A program made the position numbers and the translations under genes. From assembly GCF_963678635.1 (NCBI RefSeq), contig NC_087062.1, forward strand, positions 38,280,518 to 38,344,517: a stretch of DNA of 64,000 nucleotides, in the 5' to 3' direction. This document shows, one piece after another, positions 21,056-33,400 of the stretch. Source of the DNA: Symsagittifera roscoffensis (Eukaryota; Xenacoelomorpha; Acoela; Convolutidae). The number at the start of each line of letters is the position of its first letter. Position 1 is the stretch's first letter. Under the pieces are notes generated by a model. That model did not search any database. It was not told where the DNA came from and saw only the letters and a list, made by a program, of their open reading frames with translations.

Positions 21056-22634
21056 CAACTTTGTTTGGTTTAATCTGAAGGTGGTCTGACTGCGCACAGT
21101 CCGAATTCACAAAACAAGTATATAAGGGTTTTATTTATTGAATAAGTTATCAGTAGATGCTTCACAATAACATGCAGTACAAAAGATATATAACACGAGA
21201 AGCAATACTTCAAGTTAACACTCCGAACGGGTCGCACACAATCGGGGCTCAGGGAAAGTTCCAAGAGTTGTAAAATATCGAAATTCTTCAATCTTTTTCA
21301 AAAAACTAAAACTATCGAGCTTTGTTTATTCTTCGATTCATGTTCAACAAGATCAGATTGTAAAATGCATCCCTTTTTCCATTTGAGTCCATGGGTTCGT
21401 GTAGGGCAATACTTGCATAGCGAGAAATTCTTCACTCGTCCAGAAAGAGCATTACTCGGAGAAGTAGACTGTAGAGTTCTGCTCGGACTTTCCATGAGGC
21501 AGTCTCGAACGTGGTAGTTCATATACTTTTGAGTGAGGAGACTGGGCAATTTTTTTTCTGTTTCAATGTGATGTCTCAGTTTTTCCCTCTATGAAAATAA
21601 AAATTGGCGGTAGTTTTCGAAAAAAAAACCTATACGCAGTGTTACGTGCTTTCGTTTCGTTCAATGACGTGTTGGTTCAAGTTCTGGCAGGCACAACATT
21701 TGCTTTACAACATTGAAATTGTTGCATCGGTTTGTGTTGAAGTTGATAGTCATTTTGCAGTAGCTTTTATTTATTAGTTCGTTAATGTTGAATACTAGTT
21801 CACGCTGAATCTACTCACAATAACGGTTTCAGCACGTATGGTTGGGCCGGCCTTAGAGCAAGCTCACGACAACCTAACTAATGGGTAATATTTTTAATTA
21901 AGACAATGGATTTGGAATTTAGATCAATCTGAACTTCGAATAAAAAAATCAATTCCGAAAAATTGACAAAAAAAAATTAATATCTTTTTGCAAACTAATT
22001 ATACAAACCAGTATTGAAATAAATCGACATGTTTTTGTAACAATTATACAATTTTTCGTGAAAATATGAAAGAAAATACCCAAAAATTGTAATTTGTCAA
22101 ATAATGCTGATTTTTTTCCCTAATTTTTGCTATTCAAATTTTTCTTGTTGTAGAACTTTTTTTTCTTTTCAGGTTATTTCTTGAATGTATCTTTTTTTTT
22201 CAAAATAATAAAAGACTATAGTTAATTACATGCCATATTTTTTATCACTTAGGGTTCAATAGATAGGAAAATAATTTAGGAAATTAACAAACAGAATTAT
22301 TAAAAAACAAGGTTTTGGAACAAAAAATTATATCAACCTCACAACGATTTTGAAAACCTAAAATTTCTGTAAATTAATTTAGCAGCAATGAATGACACAA
22401 AACAAGAAAATTCGCAGCCAAAAACCTGTTTTTCGCGGTCAGACAAGGCCGAAATTCGTTGATTTTAGTTTCTTTTACGTTTATACGAGCTCCATATACA
22501 AGTTTTCGCAGTTTTTACACAATTACATAATTATTGCATAACTATTACATAACAATTACGTAATAATAGTACGAATAACTGAACCCTAAGAATGACTGAA
22601 TAACTTCAACTCTCACATAATTTAACGAAAAGTT
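21056..22634. other. No gene recognised
   Basis: AT-rich with long A/T runs. The minus-strand frames at 21070-21549 show no domain, splice support or repeat-family match. Confidence 0.4.
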
Positions 22635-22890
22635 GTTGCAGTTAAAATATTTTTCATTTTGAGCAGCTAAAATTTTTTTTGACAAACTTTAAAAAAAATT
22701 CAAAAAGTTTGAGCCTTGACTATTTTCCCTTAAACTGCGGGAATTTGACAATTATCAGTTTTTCCAATTCGAGACAAATTAACGCGCGATGCATTTTTTT
22801 GTTAAAGCGTGAGCGACGATTCATTCCAGCTAAAAAAATTCCAAATCACTTTGAGGCAAGTTATTTACTTTGGTTGATACCTTAATAGAA
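22635..22890 (+). repeat. Diverged relative of repeat family B
   Basis: Shares the central block (gacaaattaacgcgcgatgcat, gcgtgagcgacgattcattcc, ttccaaatcactttgagg...ttatttact) with the family-B copies at 23.1, 26.5 and 41.4 kb. The ends are not recognisable. Confidence 0.5.
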
Positions 22891-23079
22891 GAAAACCAAT
22901 GTGTTTCTATTTTACATGGCAAGGAAAAACTTAAAATGTCCAAAATCGTGTATTTTTTTCTCAGAAAACAGTAGCCTTCTATAGTATAAAAAGTATGTTA
23001 TTTAAGGGCAGTCGGTTTATTAATGGCAAAATTGTATCTTATTGCCTGCTGAGAAAAATACTGAAAAAAGTTAGTTTTT

Positions 23080-23607
23080 GTTCCGACTTTCGATAGGAAA
23101 GTAACGGAATATTTGTGCTCGGAGTGGGTTTTTTTTTCTTCAGACAAATTTCGACTTTTTAACTAGCCATTTTTGTCGAAGTTTTTTATATCATTGAAAA
23201 AGTATTGTTGTCCTGAGCTCAAATTTTAAATTTTTTTTTACCTGTGTTCATTTTTCGTAAAATTATGGGAGTTTAAAGATTGCCATTTTGGCCAATTTGG
23301 GACAATTAACGCGCGATATATTTCGCGCTATTAACGCGTAAGCGGAGAATTAATCCGTCTTAAAATTGTTCTAAATTGGTTGAGAGAAGCTTATTTGCCG
23401 TAATTGATTTGTTGCACGGAGCGAAATTTATTCTTTTGTTCTTATTATGGCGTGTGGGGGGATGATTGTCATTAAAAAGTTTCAAATTTTAGAAAAAAAA
23501 ATTTAATTTTATTTTGTTACATTTATTTTTTAATGTTACTACTGCTCCATAAAATCTTAAAAGGCAGTCGGAACATTCAGAGCTTGGCCCTGAACGAGCA
23601 GTCTTGT
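23080..23607 (+). repeat. Family-B element, copy 1 (near full length)
   Basis: Begins GTTCCGACTTTCGA and has the complementary AGTCGGAAC at 23566-23574, giving inverted ends. A tail follows: attcagagcttggccctga, then gagcagtcttg. The core holds aattaacgcgcgatata and tggcgtgtgggg. No coding potential. It is one of about seven copies and is probably a non-autonomous DNA element. Confidence 0.75.
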
Positions 23608-23741
23608 TAGTTATTTACGATTAATTGATAACTTAAGGACTACACGATCTGCCGGTCTCAAAGTGAACGCCTTACCACTATGCTAAATACCTATAAATGA
23701 TAGAAGACAACTGTAATCATTATTTGGGAGTGCAGCCTGTA

Positions 23742-23932
23742 TTTAAACAACCGCGTTTTCTTACTCGTCAGTATTTAGACAAATACTGTATGAACCAATC
23801 AGAATCGAGAAAAGACTTAACTAATCAAAAATAAATCATAATAATTTATTAGTTTCTTCTTTGTCTCGATTCTGATTGGTTGAAACAGTTTTTGTCTAAA
23901 TACTGACGAGTCTGAATACGCGGTTGTCTAAA
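23742..23932. mobile_element. Foldback MITE
   Basis: The two ends are long inverted repeats: left caaccgcgtt...actcgtcagtatttagacaaatactg...aaccaatcagaatcgag, right the complement ctcgattctgattggtt...tttgtctaaatactgacgagt...cgcggttg. About 191 bp, little between the arms, no ORF. Confidence 0.75.
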
Positions 23933-26467
23933 AACTGCTATGTAACCATTATTTGTTATCACAATAACATCATTCATATGTTGGCCCTCAATTGTCTTTA
24001 TTCCCAAAAGTACATTCTGTAAAATTTAATAATTTTTATAAGTTTTCATACGACGCAAATTCGATGCAATGAAAACAAACATTTTTGAATTAAAATACTT
24101 ATTGAGGTTTTTTTTGAAAAAAATGTTTAGTTGGCAGATAATATGTTGATTGGCATTCGTCTTAAAGGAACACAAAAGATTAATTGGGAAAAATGCGCAA
24201 AGCCAAAAACTTAAATTTTTGCTGTTTTTGCTAAATGTTTTGCCTTATTCGACGCGATACTTTGCTATCATGCTCTCATGCTTTATAACGCGACACACGA
24301 GTTTTATTTAAGAGAAAAATAGATCGAATGTAACTTTTCTGTTTGGCGTACTGCATTACCATTGGCACACGAGTACTTCGATCTATCTGCGCAACTGCAT
24401 TTGTTACAACGCGAATTTATGAACGCGCCATTTCTATGCACTGGCTGTCAGGCAAACTTGACAGTTCGACACGCGTTGGCATGCAAAAAAGAAAGAATCT
24501 GATCCTACACAACAAAGTTGGTGCTGCTTTATAGGTATTGCCATCAATGATATGAAAACATATGATCGGCGGGAAGCTATAAAGAAGATTTTGATTCAGA
24601 AAGTAAACTTCCAGTTCATTGTGTCTCTCTGTTTTTCGGGGTGGTCTATGGACGACATGGAGATCCGTCTTTCGATGTTCGTTTCATTGACACCGACGCT
24701 TTTTTTGTGTTGGCAGGCCACCATTTTGTGTTCTGAAATAATGTGAAAGGGAAACAAAACAAGTTTTCAATGACCGACATAAATAGTTCACCCCGCTATT
24801 TTTTTTGTTCTTGCAGGTCTTTATGGGACAGACCCTACAGTAAAGTGAGGCACTGGACAAGCTATAGATTATCTTTTGCCGTCTTGCGATCTTCAAATAT
24901 TGTTTCCATGGTACGAAGAACTGATTATAATCTATGTGCACTCCAACTTCTCTCAATAAGTTTTCCTTAATTTTCTCAATATCATCCATGCATCTACAGA
25001 TATCTAGGAAATTTTGTTTGCAGCAAAATATGGAGTCTTAGACTTGCAGTTATAGACGACGGGAATTTATGATTTCGTGATATCAAGAAACTCTAGGTAG
25101 CAACACGGTACAAAATTCATGAAAATGACCGTTAATTTTTTTGTCTGATTTCGTAGTCTGACTTTTGCGCCTAGGTTTTTTATCCGAATGCCAACAACAT
25201 CATTTTTTTTTAGAACTCTTTAGCTGTAATGTAATAGAACAAAGAAACGCTGGTAAAATAGAAACGTCGTTAACCATTTTACATCATCCGAAAGCAAAAA
25301 CATCCGAAAGCAAAAACATAGCTAGAGATCATTTTTTTGAAATCGCAAAAAAGTGATGTGGGGATATTCAATATGAAGCCAAACTGTGCAGTGGATAGGT
25401 GCTTAAACTGGTGTCTACAGATAACTGGAATCCATAAACGAGTCTTTACAATTTTGAACATGCTCCAAAACGTAAATATATTCCGCTTATAAAGCTTAAG
25501 TGGATTCCGGGCACAAATACCGGTAGCGTAAGGTTTGTCAGCACAAACTTTTTTCGCGGATTCCACAAGCGAATAAAGCTAGTAGTTCCGGACTCCGCAT
25601 TTTTAAATGGATTTCGCAAAATGCTGATGGTTTACTGGATTCAGCTCACCTTTTGCTGACATTTTACGGTTGTTGGTTATCATTTTCGCGTTCCGCTAAC
25701 AATTTGCAAACTTTGCAACAGCGGATTCTGCTTAGAATCAGCAAATATTGCGACATAATATTTTAATCAATTATGGGTTCCGCAAAATGATCTGGATTCA
25801 GCTAATTTTGTTGCGGCTTCTTTATAAAATATTGCAGATTCCACAAACTTGTCTATTTTGGATCAATTTGAGCGATAGAGTGTTTTAGCTATTTGTTTGT
25901 TGAATCCAAAACAGCAAACAAGGTAAAAAAACTGGCGATAATGCAATTTCAGTAAAAAAATATGTTCTAGGCCCGTTGCAGAGTCTGCTTCAAATCACAA
26001 AATTCACTGTTATCTACTAATCACGTTCAATTTTGGTAAACATTTTTACTTTGATAAGATTATCTTGCAACTAAATTTCAAATCATATTTGCTTAAATTT
26101 CATCTCATATACTTCAAGTATACATACATCGAGATTGTCTTAGAAATTTACATTATCGATTAATTTTGTTTTATTTGAACGTTTCCTTCTCAAACATTGC
26201 ATTTCTCACATACCGCAAGATTCTACTAGAAGTATACATTATCGTCTAATTTTTTGTTTTAAACATTTTCTTCTCACTTCTTGCATTTTGACAAAAAAAT
26301 TTCCAGAATTAATTTTAAAATTTTTCCAAAAAAAAGGATCAAACATGCAAAAAAAATTTTGAATATTTTTACATAAGAAAAGCTAAACGAAATTTGTCGT
26401 CCAGTTTGTAATTTTCCTGGAATTTTCAACAGACAAAACGGAAGTTATCAGACAAAATCAAAATTAA
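23933..26467. other. No gene recognised
   Basis: AT-rich. Small frames at 24343-24989 on both strands and 25279-25566 lack splice or domain support. From 25480 to 25860 there are several loosely repeated phrases (ggattccgc..., cagcggattc, tggattcagct), suggesting a decayed tandem structure. Confidence 0.4.
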
Positions 26468-26993
26468 CAAGACTGCTCGTATCAGTGCGAAGCCCTAAAT
26501 GTTCCGACTGCCTCTTAAGGTTTATGGAGCAGTAATAACATAAAAACATTAAAGGTAAAAAAATAAAATAAAAAAAAAAATTCTAAAATTTGAATTTTTT
26601 TTATGAAGTCATCCCCCCACACGCCATATAAAGTACAAAAGAATAGATTTCGCTCATATTAACAATCAATTATGGCAAATAAGCTTCTGTCAACCAATTT
26701 GGAAAGATTTCTAAGACGGATTAAATATCCGCTTACGCGTTAAAAGCGCAAAATATATCGCGCGTTAATTGTCCCAAATTGGCCAAAATGGCAATCTTTA
26801 AGCCCCCGTAACTTTACGAAAAATAAACACAGGTAAAATTTTTTTTCAAATTTGAGCTCAGGACAACAATACTTTTTCAATGATATAAAAAACTTCGACA
26901 AAAATGGCTAGTTAAAAAGTCGAAATTTGTCTGAAGAAAAAAAACCCACTCCGAGCACAAATATTCCGTTACTTTCGTATCGAAAGTCGGAAC
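26468..26993 (-). repeat. Family-B element, copy 2
   Basis: Read on the plus strand: caagactgctcgtatcag, then gttccgactgcctct, core cgcgttaattgtcccaaattgg, and the end hairpin actttcgtatcgaaagt followed by cggaac. Opposite orientation to the copy at 23080. Confidence 0.75.
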
Positions 26994-26997
26994 AAAA

Positions 26998-27258
26998 ATA
27001 AAGAATCAGCTTTAAGCAGAACGGTTTGTCTTAACTTGTTTGTTTCCTTCTTTCATCTCTCTTTTTTGAAAAATTTGTCAGTGCTTTTTGCCATTTGTAT
27101 CGAACATTGAAAAAGAAGATAAGTTTTTCCAGGCAAAATCATGTGCCAGAATTAGTCATCGGAATGGATCGAGTGATATATTTTATGTTTGAACCCTTTC
27201 AGTCATGAAACAAACGACATTTTAAGAAATTTAAGAAACGTTTTGGTGTCGAGACGTT
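26998..27258. repeat. Family-C block adjoining family B
   Basis: Nearly identical to 42600-42862 (aatcagctttaagcagaacggtt through gttttggtgtcgag). In both places it directly follows a minus-oriented family-B copy. Ends in short reiterations of gacgttttggtgtcga at 27236-27293. Confidence 0.7.
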
Positions 27259-27295
27259 TTGGTGTCGAGCAGTGTCGAGACGTTTTGGTGTCGAG

Positions 27296-27766
27296 CAGTA
27301 ATAACATAAAAAAATTCATTGAAATAAAACAAAATGAACAAAAATTTTTTTCTAAAATTTGAAATTTTTATGAAAATCATCCCCCCCCCCACACGCCATA
27401 TAAAGTACAAGAGGATAGATTTCGCTCCTTGTAACAAACCAATTATGGCAAATAAGCTTCTTTTAACCAATTTGGAACGATTTCTAAGACGGATTAACTC
27501 TCCGCTTACGCGTTAATAGCGCAAAATATATCGCGCGTTAATTGTCCCAAATTGGCCAAAATGGCAATCTTTAAGCCCCCGTAACTTTACGAAAAATTAT
27601 CATAGGTGAAATATCTTTTCAAATATGAAATCAGGACAACAATACCTTTCGAATGTATAAAGAATTTGGTAAAAAATGGCTAGTTAAAAAGTCGAAATTT
27701 GTCTGAAGAAAAAAGAACCCACCCTGAGCACAAATATTCCGTTACTTTCGTATCGAAAGTCGGAAC
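27296..27766 (-). repeat. Family-B element, copy 3 (one end missing)
   Basis: Starts cagtaataacataaaaaaattc, directly after the gacgttttggtgtcga reiterations, and ends tatcgaaagtcggaac. Lacks the gttccgactgcc end and the outer tail. Confidence 0.7.
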
Positions 27767-28269
27767 AAAAACTTAGTTTCTAGAGAAAAACTCCACCATT
27801 TCCTCATTTAGTACATTGGATAATTTTGTTCAATCTTGAAATGGCTAGGAAGTCAATACATGAACGTTTTAAGAAAGAAAACATTACTTTTGGTTGAAAA
27901 TGTGTCGTCTAGTTGATGCAGTGATTAACCTCATTTTCTTTTTTTCTGAAATAAATTTAATGCAGGTGGTTTCAATTTGAAATTATTAGATCAAGAGAAA
28001 ATCTTAAGATAGATTTTTAAAAAATTTCATGGAATTTTCTGAAAACGGTTAACAAAATGATTTTATTGCAGCGATTTAAAAAATTCGAAAAATTAATCAA
28101 ATACTTTAGCGATGATAATCTATTTCTAATATAAGGTCCATAATTAGCAGCATAATTCTCAAGTTGATTTAATGATCACAAATCCGATAAATATTTATAC
28201 GAAAAGCTTCCCAGAAGGCCTTAGGTATCTGTTTGCAAGCTGTAACTTTTGCTATTTTAGACAAAGAAA

Positions 28270-28660
28270 AAGAAAACGAAACTGCTCATATCAGGGCGAA
28301 ATTTTTTTGCAAAAGTCATCCAACCACGCGCCAAATAAATTACAAAAGGATAATTTTCGCTCCCTGTAAAAATCAATTATGGCAAATAAGCTTTCAACTA
28401 ATTTGGAACGATTTTCAAGATGGATTAAATCTCCGCTTACGAGTTAAAAGCGCGAAATACATCGCGCGTTCTTTTCCCAAATTGGCAAACATGGCAGTCT
28501 TCAAACCTCCCATAACTTTACGAAAAATGAAAGGTGAAAGATTTCTTCAAATTTAAGCTCAGAACAACAATCAAAGGCTAGTTAAAAAGTCGAAATTTTT
28601 AAGAAAAAAAACCCACACCGAGCGCAAATATTCCGTTACTTTCGTTACGAAAGTTAGAAC
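28270..28660 (-). repeat. Family-B element, copy 4 (internally deleted)
   Basis: Has actgctcatatcagggcgaa, then jumps to catccaaccacgcgcc and onward to cgttacgaaagttagaac. Roughly 100 bp shorter than full copies. Confidence 0.65.
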
Positions 28661-28772
28661 AATAATATCAAAACTTTAGTGTAAGCTGAGTACTTCGGCC
28701 AATTCGGAATGAAATTTGTTAAATATTAGTCACGGATATTGTCACGAAGTTAGCTCCAAGATTGTCTCAGCT

Positions 28773-30450
28773 ACGTAAATTGTGAACAGAGGAATTTATT
28801 CCTCAGTATAAAGGTCTGAATACTGTCCTTCATACGATCTTGGACGATCTCAGGAAATTCAAGCACGCAGCCCTTAAATAATCTTTTTTTGAGGTTCACT
28901 TCGGTAGAAAACCAAATACGGAACTTTCCTTGGCTAGAGATAAAATCCTTGCTAATGCTTCAGATCAAATTTCACTTGCGCGGAGTCTCTTAAGACCGGA
29001 AGACCGTCACAGCTAAGACTATATCCTGGACAGGGTTAAAGTGGTGAAACGTGGTAACTACAGTCCAGATGTGCCATTCCGCTTCAAGAAAATTGTCCGT
29101 GGACAGTAAATTGCCGACACCAAACAATACAAGGACCTTGAAGAACTTGCACGTGCTGCTAATCGATGGAGTCAACTTAAATGTAACATTAACGTGGAGA
29201 CAGGACGAAGTCTAATGCGATAACTTGGATCACGCAATAATGAGATTGCTACTGCCCTGAAAACGGGCCTCAATAAAAGTACCCTAAGGTTCTACGACCG
29301 GGTTGCGGATACTCCGAGTAGAGAGCGTTCGGCTTCACCGATCACTTCGAAGGAAAGACCTTCCGGTACGAGTACTTTAGAATCTCTGTTGTTGCATAGC
29401 CCTGATGGTGTAAAAATTTTTAGAAAATGTCTAGACAGAAAATCAGGAAAACCACTGTATAAACCGGATGAATTCAAGATTTTTTCAGTCACAAACAACA
29501 CATACAATACGAATACGGGAAAAGTATACCGGAAGAAACATGTAGCCTTAAAACGCAATGTTAATAAACAATAGATTTTAGCTAAAAGATTAGCAGCAGC
29601 CCCTGCGCGGGCAGTCACGGTTGGACAAATGCCTTCACGGAAAATTGCGCCAAGAGGCCAGACTATTACGCCTACGCAACGCTGTCCTATGACTATCATA
29701 TCAGCCTCTCATCAACGGTCAACCACTCCGCCAGTGGTTCTGTTGTCAGACTCGGACACTCACGAAACTCTGCCCGAACTCGGTCGCCCATGAAGTCTCC
29801 TTGTGCGATGTCTACGCCCCATCAAGCCTCGATCAAGCAGTTCCTCCGTCACTCCAAAGCGACGCTTCGTTAGAAGAAATACCGAGGATTTCATTCAGCC
29901 AAGTTCTTCATCTAATCGACAATCCCCAAAAGAAATCGTGTTCAAAAAGTAAACAACTATCGTATTTAAAAATATCTTTAAACTCTTATCAAAAATCCGT
30001 TTAGTACTGTCGTTATAAGCTGTTATACTTTATGCTTTGTCGGTGAGTTGTCCATGTTATGTAAAATCATATTGCATAAGATTTTTGTTGCCCCCGGTAT
30101 TTCATACCACGCATATAACATAGCATGTTCATACGTTGCATTCTCGTTGCAATTGTTGCAGTGGCGTCAAGGCCACCCACCAGTCGTGCTAAGCTATCAC
30201 ACATGGTGCTAAAGTTTATGTTCATCTGTCTGTTCATCTGTGCTAAGATACATACCTATTCTATCTTGTTACGTTAGCTTACAAACATTTGAATCTAGCC
30301 TCTTGAAAACCCTTGTTGAAAGAGTTTTAATTCTGGATCAGATAAGATCCTGTAAAAGTACGATACTACTCAATTACTACGGTTTTAGTTATTTAATTCA
30401 ACTGTTCAATTTTACCGAGTTTTGTCAGTCCCAGAGTTCGGTAAATGTCA
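28773..30450 (+). mobile_element. Upstream truncated Ty3/gypsy unit (integrase tail + LTR)
   Basis: Matches 34551-36234 at roughly 96-97% by eye, starting abruptly at acgtaaattgtgaac inside the integrase 3' coding region and ending with the LTR. It carries the decayed pol tail (28780-29970, several stops) and then LTR 30100-30450. With the downstream element it forms a tandem array sharing the LTR, truncated on the left with no target duplication. Confidence 0.8.
30100..30450 (+). repeat. 5' (shared) LTR of the decayed Ty3/gypsy element
   Basis: The right end is firm: ...gttcggtaaatgtca, then the primer-binding site. The left end is set by similarity to the LTR start of the 47-54 kb element (TGTCATACC); here it reads tttcatacc, and in the 3' copy TGTCATGCC. 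351 bp. The preceding cccccggta is not a typical polypurine tract, so the left end is provisional. Confidence 0.65.
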
Positions 30451-33400
30451 TGGCGCAGCCAGCAGTTCCTGTTTCGGACGACAGGACGGACCTCGCTGGT
30501 TTACCTCCATTTTGGACGAAGACATCTCTTTCCCCACCTTACAGTTGGGATAGCTGGTTTGGTCAGTTCAGCCTAGCATTAGGTACAAAAGACAATTTCA
30601 ATGTCTCGGATATTGTTGTTGAGCCCGGAGATGTACATGACGACCCCCTCCCAGACCGGAGTCTCGGCCGGACCCAGAGACTCAACAAGAATCGGATGAT
30701 CGCCTTCGAAGAGATGCCGCCGCACGACGACGGGTGGAAGAAGCAAATGCAGAGAGGAGGAAGAAACGCCCGCGTATCGGAACGAATTGGTTATTCCTTG
30801 AAGCAGAAGCAAGAGCAAGATCCAGACTGTTTTTCGCCCTAGGAAATGAAGGCCGAAAGAAATTGGTACAAGTTTTTTCACATGCTGATCTCAGCCGACT
30901 TTCGTTTGGAGAATTTTTTCAAAACTGCATTTACGCTTTCAAGGTGGAAGTTCATGTTACCATGGAACGCATTCAACTATACAATTCGTGGTACATGGAA
31001 GCAAATGAGTCATTTTTGTCATTTCACTCAAGACTGTCGGCTCAGGCGGCGTGCTGTAATTGGACAGATCAGGAAGATCGCAGTGTGGTCAGAGATTTGT
31101 TTGTAGGACGTATCCGCGAGTCGGACGTCCAAAAAACTTTAATTCGGAAAACTCCCGATGCCGCTGGAACTTTAAAATTAGCGTTGGAACTGGAGAAAGG
31201 TGCTTCTACTTCAATGGAGTTCCAGAACATCTTACTCCACAACAAGAACGTTTCTTTTTCGTTCAGCTTGCCCAAAATCAATCAAGAGCCGACTTAATCA
31301 GTTCATCCACGTCGGGGTGGTGGACAATTCTCTACCGGCAAACAAAACATGGCGGACAAGAAAGGTCAGAATTCATCACGATTGTGTTATTTTTGCGGTA
31401 ACACGTATTCTCTGGATCATCGAAAAAGTTGTCCAGCACGTAATGTCGAATGACGTCCAAGTAAGAAAAAAAGGACATTTTGCAAAAGTGTGTAACTCTA
31501 GACGACAAATTAATTGCGTAGAAGAAGAGGAAGCGCAACCAAGCCTGGAAACGGAAATCGATCATATTGCGCTGGATCAAGATGATGACAGTGAACCTGA
31601 ATATGGAATCCTTAGCATCACACCGCGATGTAAACGTAATTCCGTGCAAATTTTTAGTTTGGAACTGCTAAAGTCTAACCGTGGTACACTCCGTAATTTG
31701 AGTCTGATGTTACGTTCAAACGCAAAGTCATTCTATGTTACGGTTGACACAGGAAGTCCGGGGTCTTTCTTGAATAAAAGGACGGCGGATGTGTTGCTCC
31801 GACAAAATCCAAAATCACATTTCATCAGCGTCCACAACTTGTCTAACGAGACTTCGTATGTGGATTATAACAAGAATTCTATCAAAACTTTTGGAATTCT
31901 GACGATACGAGTCTCCTCTGGGGGATGAAATAATGATAATGCCACATTTCTAGTTTCAGAAAATAAAACTAGATACTTAGTGGGGTTGGATCTACAAAGC
32001 TCCATGGGCATAGATACCGTCCATAGAAATCCACCTCAAATGAAAACAGTACAAAATTTGGTGGAAAACTTAACCTCCGAACTGTTCAAATCACATTTCG
32101 TCAAGACGTACCCGTTGTTGTTCACTCGGTTGGGTAGATCTAAATCTCATCAAGTTCATAGTACGTTCATGGAGCCGTTGATACCCAGACAAATAAAGGG
32201 CCGGAAGGTGCCAATCCATATTCAGGACCGTGTGTCTGAAGAATTAAAGTCATTGGTCAGTGATGGCCACATTACGAAGCTGGAAAAATGCACCACAGAT
32301 CATTTTATCAACCCTATTGTGATAACAGCCAAGAAAAATGGGTCGATTAAACTCGCAATGAATCCCAAAACCTCTCAATGCTGAAATTTGGAAAAAAAAA
32401 TCAAATGCCAAATATTCAAGACCTAATCGATTCGGCAGCTCAAATCATTTCTAGTGATGTTCCTGGTTTGGTATGGTTTACCTCTCTCGACATAAAATAT
32501 GCGTTCAGTCAAATTAAACTTTCGAAATTAATTAGTAGTCATTGTAACTTTGATATCATCTGCGGAGAGTCGACAGAAACGTACAGACTCAATACTGGGT
32601 TCTACTGGCTGACCGATATGCCATCGGAGTTTCAAAAAGCGATCGACTGTACGCTGCAACGAATTCCGGGAACTATTTGTTACTTGGATGACATTCTAGT
32701 GGTCTCAAAGGGGACGCTGTCTCAACATCCTGAATTTGTCCATAAAATTCTCTCCAGACTGGATGAAGAAGGTTTTGCGTTAAAGTTGTCCAAATGCGAG
32801 TTTGCAGTGGATAAGCTCGACTGGCTGGGTTTCGAGATACACTTTTCAGGTTATGCCCCAAAGTTTTCTTAGGTTGAAGCAGTTCGCAACTTGAAGGCAC
32901 CTAGGACGCTTAAGCAAGTCCGGTTTTTCATGGGAACGCTCAACCATTTTCAAAAATTCATGCCTGGTTTACATAGCCTCATGTGCGAATTTCGGGAATC
33001 TCTTAAACTTTGTAATAAGAGGAAACTCGTTTGGAACGAACCTCAAGAGACAGCTTTTCAGAAGATTCTGGATCTCGTTGCCGATTTTACCGACTTGTTT
33101 CACTAGGACCCGGCTAAGAGGACGCACGTCAAGTGTGATGCAAGCCTCAGTGGTTTGGGAGCTTGTCTTGAGCAAGAGACCGATGAAGGTTTGTGGGTAC
33201 CTATATCGTTTGCCTCAGGTTTTCTTATTTCCGCAGAAATTTAATATAGTACTAATGAACTGGAATTGTTAGCAGTGGTCTGGGCGTGCGAGCATTTCCG
33301 CACCTAATCGTTAGGCAATAAGTTCGAGATACTTCCAGACCATAAAGCAATTATTTCGGCTCTTAAAGAACACAGAGGAAATAAACCCTGTCAGTAGCGT

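Noticed and set aside
23640-23697. Minus-strand tRNA-like phrase tagcatagtggtaaggcg
   Set aside because: The A-box is fair but the B-box (agatcgtgtagtcc) is poor and the acceptor stem does not pair.
24343-24989. Cluster of short ORFs on both strands
   Set aside because: Opposed overlapping frames without splice sites, domains or coding-like composition.
29292-29699. 135-codon minus-strand frames at 29292-29699 and 35070-35477
   Set aside because: They are antisense shadows of the Ty3 pol tail, repeated only because the tail is duplicated.
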